DNA of 13,862 nucleotides, from positions 1 to 13,862 of the forward strand of contig RFNX01000339.1 in the NCBI GenBank assembly GCA_009926905.1, read 5' to 3'. Under the pieces are notes generated by a model, which was not told where the DNA came from, searched no databases, and saw only the letters and a program-made list of their open reading frames with translations. The DNA is from Flavobacteriales bacterium (GTDB lineage: Bacteria > Bacteroidota > Bacteroidia > Flavobacteriales_D > Crocinitomicaceae). The position numbers were made by a program, and so were the translations under genes. Shown in pieces: positions 1 to 5,122 of this stretch. The number at the start of each line of letters is the position of its first letter. The first letter of the stretch is position 1.

Positions 1-405
1 AAATTAGGAAACGTACCAATGGCAATTGTTTTTGGTTTGTTAGCCTCAGTTGTTAGCGCTAGCCTTTGGGCAACAATTACTGTTGTGACGGGGTACCAAA
101 TTGGTTATATGGCAATCGCTGTTGGATTTTTAGTGGGTTATACCGTGAAATTTGCTGGAAGAGGTAATCAGTTGACTTTCGGAATTATTGGTGCTGTTTT
201 ATCTCTTTTGGGATGCATTTTAGGAAATTATTTCAGCATGGTTGGGTTCACTTCACAAGAATTAGGAACAGGATTTTTCAGCACACTTCTTAGAATTCAA
301 CCAGGTTTGATATTTGATGTAATGAAAAACAATTTTGCATTCATGGACCTTCTATTTTATGGTATTGCTGTTTACGAAGGATTTAAGTTTTCACTGTTAG
401 GTTAA
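1..405 (+). CDS. C-terminal part of a multi-pass integral membrane protein (5' end outside window)
   Basis: The reading frame is open to the first base of the window. The visible 134 codons therefore probably form the C-terminal part of a longer gene. An ATG at 19, with an AGGA nine bases upstream, is an alternative start that cannot be excluded. The protein is very hydrophobic. It has three clear membrane segments (visible residues about 7-30, 33-48 and 57-78) and a weaker one near the C-terminus. The second segment is rich in Gly, in the pattern GYxAxxVGFLVGY, and a GCxLGN motif closes the third. Such tails occur on uncharacterised Bacteroidota membrane proteins with soluble N-terminal parts, but I do not recognise a named family. 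No catalytic residues are visible and no function is assigned. It converges on the SirB1-type gene, with 47 bp between the two stop codons. Confidence 0.6.
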   Translation, partial: KLGNVPMAIVFGLLASVVSASLWATITVVTGYQIGYMAIAVGFLVGYTVKFAGRGNQLTFGIIGAVLSLLGCILGNYFSMVGFTSQELGTGFFSTLLRIQPGLIFDVMKNNFAFMDLLFYGIAVYEGFKFSLLG

Positions 406-408
406 TTG

Positions 409-452
409 ATTCATCCATAGGTTTGGGTTTAAACCAGAACCTATGTATGAAT
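409..452. terminator. Hairpin between convergent genes, likely bidirectional terminator
   Basis: The arms CATAGGTT (416-423) and AACCTATG (438-445) pair perfectly. They enclose a second palindrome, GGTTTAAACC (426-435). Beyond a one-base mismatch the stem continues with ATTCAT (409-414) against ATGAAT (447-452). The element fills nearly the whole gap between two convergent stop codons, which suggests transcription termination in both directions. It lacks a U-tract on either strand, so it is not a classical intrinsic terminator. It could instead act as an mRNA 3' stabiliser. Confidence 0.5.
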
Positions 453-1328
453 TCACATCAAAATAGATCGTAACTCCTGCAATTCCAATACTTTTTCGGC
501 GTTGCCAATTTGTTGAAACGATGCGATAAGATTAGAAAGCATGCGCTTCATGATGGCAGAATTGGAGCAAGGTTCGAAGTAGTCACGGTTGTGAGAAAGA
601 TTGCTGCCGTTTAAAAAATCCTTGATTTCGTTGGTGTCAAAAATCACCCCTTTTGAAAAAGCATTGATATAAAATAAAACACCAAATTCATTTTGCTCGT
701 TAATCATAAAACTGGAACGTTTTTCGTCCATATAGGCCAAAACAAAATGATTCGGTAAATTTACTCCGTAAACAGGCATGTCCAATGATTGGGCCACGAT
801 GCTGTAAATCAGACACAAACTCAAGGGATTTCCTTTTTTACTTTCAAGAACGGTATTGATATACGAATTTACTGGCGAATTGTAATTTTTTGTATCGCCA
901 TGAAAACGATGCACGCCAAAGAAAACACGGTTAAAAATCTTTATTTGTTCAAAAGCTGTTTGATTATCGTTCAGTTCCAACCAAATGTCGCGACGAATGG
1001 CCTGAATGCTTGTTCTTACAAAATCTTCGTCTAAACCGGGATATTGAAAACGCGCTATAACCAAAGCACCTTCCAATAAATCTTTATCGGAAGAATTTAC
1101 CCAAGCTTGCAGTTGTCGTTTGTTGTCTTCGAATTGGATTTCGTGAATAATTTCTTCTACACGTGATTGAAAAATCATCCCATAATATTCCGTTTCCCAA
1201 GAATTTTCAAGATAAGGAATCGCCTCGTTTCCAAAGCGTTTTATTTGGTCGCGAACGTGCTCGTAAACATTGTCATCCGGATCATCGATCAGTTGAACTA
1301 ATGCTTTAATAGAAGTGTTTGCAATCAT
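453..1328 (-). CDS. SirB1-family / transglutaminase-like (Transglut_core2) protein
   Basis: This 291-residue soluble protein carries the SirB1/Transglut_core2 hallmark. A KGNPLSLCLIY block (residues about 165-175, Cys172) is followed by MPVYGVNLPNHFVLAY, with His194. In this superfamily Cys and His belong to a papain-like catalytic site, but an enzymatic activity for SirB1-like proteins is not established. The N-terminal 100 residues are helical and resemble a HEAT-like segment (VYEHVRDQIKRFGNEAIPYL). The C-terminal 40 residues are predicted helical, as in TPR-tailed members of the family. The start is chosen at the ATG (1326-1328); a GTG directly upstream (1329-1331) is in frame and would add one residue. 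A TATATTTG element (1343-1336 on the minus strand) sits just upstream, so the message may be nearly leaderless. The gene lies downstream of crtY-blh on the same strand but is separated from it by a hairpin and 182 bp, so it is probably transcribed on its own. Confidence 0.85.
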   Translation of the reverse strand: MIANTSIKALVQLIDDPDDNVYEHVRDQIKRFGNEAIPYLENSWETEYYGMIFQSRVEEIIHEIQFEDNKRQLQAWVNSSDKDLLEGALVIARFQYPGLDEDFVRTSIQAIRRDIWLELNDNQTAFEQIKIFNRVFFGVHRFHGDTKNYNSPVNSYINTVLESKKGNPLSLCLIYSIVAQSLDMPVYGVNLPNHFVLAYMDEKRSSFMINEQNEFGVLFYINAFSKGVIFDTNEIKDFLNGSNLSHNRDYFEPCSNSAIMKRMLSNLIASFQQIGNAEKVLELQELRSILM

Positions 1329-1437
1329 CACATTACAAATATATTTGATTGAAGCCGAGCTAATTTTTCAAATAAAAATCTTTATCAATGACAAAATGTT
1401 AATTCAGACGTAACCTTAATAGATTTAATCCGTTTAG

Positions 1438-1463
1438 TTGAGTCAGTAACTAAATTAACTTTG
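1438..1463 (+). promoter_or_regulatory. Bacteroidota-type promoter candidate (TTG / TAACTTTG)
   Basis: TAACTTTG (1456-1463) matches the Bacteroidota -7 consensus TAnnTTTG exactly. A TTG lies at 1438-1440, only 15 bases upstream; the family spacing is usually nearer 17-23, so the -33 part is uncertain. A start site near 1470 would give a transcript of about 40 nt ending at the terminator 1481-1507. The same element is conserved in front of the lipoprotein gene at 4700-4725, which argues for function. Confidence 0.5.
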
Positions 1464-1480
1464 CTACAGGTTGGTTTGTT

Positions 1481-1507
1481 AAAGGAGGCTTTCGGGCCTC
1501 CTTTTTT
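1481..1507 (+). terminator. Strong intrinsic terminator on +, possibly also ending crtY-blh on -
   Basis: The arms AAAGGAGGC (1481-1489) and GCCTCCTTT (1496-1504) pair perfectly across a six-base loop TTTCGG. On the plus strand a run of six T (1502-1507) follows, which is a textbook rho-independent terminator. Read on the minus strand, the same stem begins seven bases after the crtY-blh stop codon but ends in only TTTAAC. It could therefore terminate crtY-blh less efficiently. Confidence 0.8.
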
Positions 1508-1510
1508 GTT

Positions 1511-3544
1511 TCAGCTTTTATTTGAAAAATAGAATAAATGCATTAAAACAAAGTGAGGCAAACTAATGCAAGCTATAAAGACGAAGAAATTTGCCCAAAA
1601 TGCTTGCAGATTAGACGTGTTGCGGACAAAAAAAGCGATGCAAACAAATAGTACGAGCGCACCGAAAGTAAAAACAGCTGATTTTTTATGAAGCTGTGAT
1701 GCCTTCATGTTTAGTCCTTTTTGAAGATGAATCCAAGCATTGTAACTGTGTTGTAATATAAAATAGAGTCCAAAAGCCAATGTTAAGGGCACTAAGCTCC
1801 CAATTGCTAAAAGTAGCAGTAAACCAATAAATTCTTTCTTTTTTGAAATGATACTCTGAACTAAAATGTAGCTAAAGGATGCCACAGAAATAACTAAATA
1901 CCAACTAGATACATTTATTTCGTAAAAAATTGAAGATGAATCTTTATTTATGAATGAAATAATAGTTAATGATTCTTCTAAATGTGTTGCGATGATAAAA
2001 ATCAAAATATTAAATCCAAGTAGAAAAGCTTTTAAAGAATCACCCAAGGTTTTTACTGATTCATTAGATTGTATTATTTCTGATTCTCCAAAATGAAACG
2101 AAGAATAAATGACAAAAGCCAAAAGTGAAACCATAGGTGCAACTTGCCATAGAGCTAGGTATAAAGCAATAACTGCCAAGTATTTAAAAATGAAATTTAA
2201 AGTTGATGTTTTGTTGTTCTTAGATAGTAAATGATCCAAAGCACCGTGGGGAATTCCAATCCACAATAAACCAATAAACAGAACAAGATAATTGAAATAA
2301 AGCGCTATCTGGTAATTTATAAAAGATAGAATGCTATATAAAGCAACGATGATAAAAGCGATAACATAACGCAACATATTCTTATTTTTTAAATGTAAGA
2401 ACAATGCCTTTATAAATGGTTTAAAAGGAAGCGACATAAAAATTTTGATTTCTTCAAGTAAAGAAGACTTTTCGTCCAGAAATGAAAAAATCGTAAGAAT
2501 TGGAAGTTTATAAAACAGACGAGTAAAGATTTTTTTTCCATAAGACGGCCATAAAAATAAAATCATCAACAGTAATTTGTCATAGAATTTAAATCGTTCC
2601 TTCGAAACAAGCGCTATTTTATTGAATCCCTTTAAGTCTTCTGATTCAATTCGATGAGAAACCAATTGAGCAAACTCAAACATTTTTTTAAAACCGTAAC
2701 CCGTACTTGGTTTGATTAAATTGGCTCGAGCGCCAGTATTTAAAATGCCTTCTTGTTGATTGGAAGGAATGAAGAAAGTAGTCATTGGAATGCAGCCAAT
2801 TTCTTCACCTAATTTTTCAAATTCTCCAAATTCTTTATTTATGAATTCGTTTAATATAGTTGAAGCGTAAGATAATTCAATTTTTTCAGCTCCAAATCGG
2901 GTCAATTCAACCAATGCTTCATTTGAAGAAAAAGGTATCACATACATGAATTGCGTAAAATCATTCTGATCAATATCAAAATTCATCATGTCAAAAGTGT
3001 CTTTCTGAAAAACATCATTTACGCATCTTATGTGCCATCCCAAAAATGATTGGTGAAGATAAATCTCATTTTTAGGAATTAAATTCAAAAATGGTCTACT
3101 GTCAAAAACATAATTGGATTGATAAACTTCCGTAGCAGAATAAAGTGTGTTTATTTTGTTTTCAGAAGTTATTTCTTCCACCGAATTTCGATGAATTTCA
3201 ATTTTTGCTTCGTTTAGAATCTCAAGTGTAAAGTTGTATAAATCGATACTTCTTATGTAATGATAAGGGCAATCTTCAATGTTTTCAACGCTCGTTTCAT
3301 TAACTTGAATTGAATTAAAACTTCGGGAAATGATAGTCTTAAGTTCAACTGCAATCGCATCTTTTGGATTAGCCCAAAAACAATATGTTTTATCGTTATT
3401 TGTTTTTCCATCTGGTTCAAAAACAGCAATTTTTTTATTTGTAGTAAGTCCTTTCTGAATAAGTGAAATTAAGATAAGACTATTACTTGCTCCCAAACCG
3501 ATAAAAACAAAGTCGTATGTGCTATTTTGTTCATCTTGATTCAT
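1511..3544 (-). CDS. crtY-blh: Fused lycopene beta-cyclase (CrtY) and beta-carotene 15,15'-dioxygenase (Brp/Blh)
   Basis: One 677-residue frame contains two complete enzymes. Residues 1-385 are a CrtY-type lycopene cyclase: an FAD-binding start (IGLGASN, 15-21), the NDKTYCFW motif (50-57), FDSRP (147-151) and KPSTGYGF (278-285), then the helical C-terminal region seen in stand-alone Bacteroidota cyclases (FLDEKSSLLEE, 355-365). Residues about 390-677 are a Brp/Blh dioxygenase of some eight to nine membrane helices. Its conserved His motifs are IPHGALDH (H433, H438), SSFHFGE (H484), LQHSYNAW (H599) and SLPHFVLMH (H664, H669). Family studies assign the conserved histidines as iron ligands. The cyclase makes beta-carotene from lycopene and the dioxygenase splits it into two retinals, which the adjacent rhodopsin needs. 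No long linker or internal stop separates the halves, and both are near usual length (about 385 and 280). No clear Shine-Dalgarno precedes the ATG. Expected location is the inner membrane with the cyclase domain cytoplasmic. Confidence 0.93.
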   Translation of the reverse strand: MNQDEQNSTYDFVFIGLGASNSLILISLIQKGLTTNKKIAVFEPDGKTNNDKTYCFWANPKDAIAVELKTIISRSFNSIQVNETSVENIEDCPYHYIRSIDLYNFTLEILNEAKIEIHRNSVEEITSENKINTLYSATEVYQSNYVFDSRPFLNLIPKNEIYLHQSFLGWHIRCVNDVFQKDTFDMMNFDIDQNDFTQFMYVIPFSSNEALVELTRFGAEKIELSYASTILNEFINKEFGEFEKLGEEIGCIPMTTFFIPSNQQEGILNTGARANLIKPSTGYGFKKMFEFAQLVSHRIESEDLKGFNKIALVSKERFKFYDKLLLMILFLWPSYGKKIFTRLFYKLPILTIFSFLDEKSSLLEEIKIFMSLPFKPFIKALFLHLKNKNMLRYVIAFIIVALYSILSFINYQIALYFNYLVLFIGLLWIGIPHGALDHLLSKNNKTSTLNFIFKYLAVIALYLALWQVAPMVSLLAFVIYSSFHFGESEIIQSNESVKTLGDSLKAFLLGFNILIFIIATHLEESLTIISFINKDSSSIFYEINVSSWYLVISVASFSYILVQSIISKKKEFIGLLLLLAIGSLVPLTLAFGLYFILQHSYNAWIHLQKGLNMKASQLHKKSAVFTFGALVLFVCIAFFVRNTSNLQAFWANFFVFIACISLPHFVLMHLFYFSNKS

Positions 3545-3574
3545 AACAATTCATTTGATTTAGGAGATTATTAG

Positions 3575-3616
3575 AAAAAAAATAGAGGCAACATCTTTAT
3601 GAAATGTGCCTCTATT
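3575..3616 (-). terminator. Intrinsic terminator after the rhodopsin gene
   Basis: Read on the minus strand, AATAGAGGCA (3616-3607) pairs perfectly with TGCCTCTATT (3590-3581), a 10-bp stem with a 16-base loop. A run of eight T (3582-3575) follows. It begins 22 bp after the rhodopsin stop codon and 31 bp before the crtY-blh start. Transcription from the rhodopsin promoter should mostly stop here, with read-through or a weak local promoter supplying crtY-blh. Confidence 0.85.
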
Positions 3617-3638
3617 AAAATAATTTAACTAGTTAAGA

Positions 3639-4355
3639 TTAATCCTCGCTTCTGCTTAAAGCATAGATAACTAAACCAAAACCAATTTTGTTGATAGCAT
3701 CAGCAATGTTGTAAACGATATCCATTGCATGTAAAGCAGCTTCTTTGTCTTTCACCAAGATCATTCCGAATAATCCACCATCAGTTCCTAATATATAGCC
3801 CAATGGGTAAATTGCCCATCCTACCAAAACAAACCAAGCTAATATTTTTGTTGCTTTTGCAACTTGAGGACCAGCTGTTTGAGCTAATTTAGCAACTTCT
3901 CCAAACCATATTAAATAGGCAATATAGAAATATGCGGCACCAGAAATAACACCCCATAATACACTTTTAGTTGGATCTAATACTTCTCCAATATAACCTG
4001 TAATTAACATTACTAATGAAGCGGCAATTAATTTCCACAACAAGCCAATTTTAGCTCCAGCTTTTTTCGTGATTAAATAGAATTCTACGCACATCAACGG
4101 TACTGTAAGAATCCAATCCACATAACGGAAAAAAGTTGGTGAATCTCCTGTTTCTAAGTTGTAACCTCTCATGTAGTAGTAATGTACTGCAGCAATAAAG
4201 GTAATAATTCCAGAAACCAAAACAGAAGTTCTCCATTTTTTGTCTGTGTTTCCTAATTCAAAAAAGAAGAAAACGGATGCGGCCATCATAGCCATCGTTC
4301 CAATGAAGAACGTAAATGCAACATAGTTGTCGCTTGCAATTTTTAAGTGTTCCAT
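3639..4355 (-). CDS. Proteorhodopsin-type light-driven proton pump
   Basis: A 238-residue microbial rhodopsin with seven membrane helices (about 11-32, 44-62, 76-95, 103-121, 132-152, 168-190 and 208-232). Helix C reads RYVDWILTVPLMCVEFY. It supplies Asp80, Thr84 and Glu91, equal to D97, T101 and E108 of green proteorhodopsin, so the counter-ion and proton-donor positions of an outward H+ pump are intact. His58 matches the conserved H75 that partners the counter-ion, and Arg77 matches R94. Lys223 in ADAINKIGFG is the retinal Schiff-base lysine, with Asp219 beside it. The spectral-tuning position (L105 in green, Q105 in blue forms) is Met88, common in flavobacterial pumps and expected to give green absorption. 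No NDQ (sodium) or NTQ (chloride) pattern is present. The adjacent crtY-blh gene supplies the chromophore, and a terminator follows the gene. The start has only an A/T-rich leader, with no evident Shine-Dalgarno. Confidence 0.97.
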   Translation of the reverse strand: MEHLKIASDNYVAFTFFIGTMAMMAASVFFFFELGNTDKKWRTSVLVSGIITFIAAVHYYYMRGYNLETGDSPTFFRYVDWILTVPLMCVEFYLITKKAGAKIGLLWKLIAASLVMLITGYIGEVLDPTKSVLWGVISGAAYFYIAYLIWFGEVAKLAQTAGPQVAKATKILAWFVLVGWAIYPLGYILGTDGGLFGMILVKDKEAALHAMDIVYNIADAINKIGFGLVIYALSRSED

Positions 4356-4699
4356 AATAAATAGTTTAAATTTCCTACTCTAAAGGCTTTTCGGAATCCG
4401 CCATAATAACCTCACTAACAGAACAAAAGTTTATTTTGTTTAATTTTTGGTTTAGAAAGTTAAACAAACGAGGGTTAGCCCTTAAAGCCTTGTGTTATAA
4501 ATTTTTACTTGGGGATATATATTCTTTGATAAAAAATTGCAATGAAATAGGTTACTTTAAAATTCAAATGTAAAACATCATATTCCAAAGAAAAATTTTA
4601 AAAATTGACCATGAGAAATCGCACTCACACTACAATAAAACACTTATAATTAAATAGATACAATATAATTTATAAGGATAGTTAATTTCTTATTTCTAC
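4356..4699. promoter_or_regulatory. Rhodopsin upstream region, non-coding
   Basis: This is the A/T-rich gap between the divergent rhodopsin and lipoprotein genes, not counting the right repeat copy. I see no gene or RNA in it. The best -7 candidate for rhodopsin is TACATTTG on the minus strand (4572-4565), about 210 bp before the start codon; a TTTG lies only 13 bases further upstream, so the -33 fit is poor. Small symmetric sites are CGGAATCCG (4392-4400) and AGGG/CCCT (4471-4482). The long leader could house light or nutrient regulation, but nothing seen proves it. Confidence 0.35.
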
Positions 4700-4725
4700 T
4701 TGAATCAATAACCAAATTAACTTTG
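4700..4725 (+). promoter_or_regulatory. Promoter candidate for the lipoprotein gene
   Basis: TAACTTTG (4718-4725) fits the Bacteroidota -7 consensus TAnnTTTG exactly. A TTG at 4700-4702 precedes it by 15 bases, the same spacing as in the left repeat copy. A start near 4732 would give a leader of about 55 nt to the ATG at 4787, with GGAG at 4776-4779 as ribosome binding site. Confidence 0.55.
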
Positions 4726-4767
4726 ATAGTAGAGGTTTGTTAAAAATGCTTTCAGGTCTCTTTTTTT
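4700..4767 (+). repeat. Imperfect direct repeat, right copy (leader of the lipoprotein gene)
   Basis: This copy pairs with 1438-1507 as described there, in the same orientation and about 3.26 kb away. Here the terminator arms have decayed: GGAG is replaced by AAT on the left and two C-to-T changes lie on the right. No stable stem precedes the T-run (4761-4767). Transcription can therefore pass into the lipoprotein gene 20 bp downstream. Confidence 0.75.
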
Positions 4768-4786
4768 ATATATTTGGAGAAAAAAA

Positions 4787-5122
4787 ATGAAATCAATCTT
4801 TTTACTTTCAATCACAGCATTATTTTTCTCTTGTGGAACTACTAAAAAAACTAATAATGAGGTAGTTTCGACAACTGGAAATTATTACGGAACAGTGCAT
4901 CTTTCAGCAAACGGATGTCCGTATTACATTGAGATTCAAAAGTCGAAAAAAACAAACATTGCAAAAGAAACTTTCAAAAATGTTTATCCAGTTAATTTGG
5001 AAGAAAAATTTAGAAAAGACGGTTTGAAAATACATTTCAACTACAACATTAGTCGCGCTATGACACCAGCTGGATGTACTGTTGATGCAGTAGTGAGCGT
5101 TGAGAATGTATCAGTTAAATAA
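4787..5122 (+). CDS. Small secreted lipoprotein of unknown function
   Basis: This 111-residue protein starts with a lipoprotein signal peptide: Lys2, the hydrophobic stretch IFLLSITALFF, then a lipobox FFSC with the lipidated Cys16. The mature part of about 95 residues is rich in Lys, Thr and Tyr, with alternating hydrophobic residues suggesting a beta-strand fold. Cys44 and Cys97 could form a disulphide. I do not recognise a family. The start is supported by GGAG seven bases upstream, a strong site compared with its neighbours, and by the promoter-like element in the right repeat copy. Its last 12 bp overlap tail-to-tail with the end of the patatin-like gene, so no separate terminator fits there. 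It is expected to be anchored in the envelope, facing the periplasm or the cell surface. Confidence 0.8.
   Translation: MKSIFLLSITALFFSCGTTKKTNNEVVSTTGNYYGTVHLSANGCPYYIEIQKSKKTNIAKETFKNVYPVNLEEKFRKDGLKIHFNYNISRAMTPAGCTVDAVVSVENVSVK

Larger units (their letters stand above)
1438..1507 (+). repeat. Imperfect direct repeat, left copy (promoter-like element plus terminator)
   Basis: This block matches 4700-4767 in the same orientation. Three aligned blocks are conserved: 1438-1463 with 4700-4725 (23 of 26 identical), 1473-1483 with 4734-4744 (11 of 11) and 1488-1507 with 4748-4767 (17 of 20). An 8-9 base spacer between the first two blocks is poorly conserved. Together the two copies bracket the rhodopsin and crtY-blh genes. 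The copy begins with TTG and TAACTTTG elements and ends in a perfect hairpin with a T-run. No open reading frame lies between them. Confidence 0.75.

Noticed and set aside
1336..1347. CAAATATATTTG palindrome before the SirB1-type gene as an operator
   Set aside because: It arises from two overlapping TATATTTG -7-like boxes in A/T-rich DNA. No matching -33 element is at normal spacing (nearest TTTG is 25 bases away).
1511..3544. Fusion as an assembly or frameshift artefact
   Set aside because: The frame is continuous, both domains are complete, and the junction keeps the normal cyclase C-terminal region before the first Blh helix. An artefact would usually truncate one side.
1438..4767. Rhodopsin module as a transposon or integron cassette
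   Set aside because: There is no transposase, integrase, terminal inverted repeat or attachment-site structure. The flanking repeats are direct and imperfect, so only recombination-type mobility is suggested.
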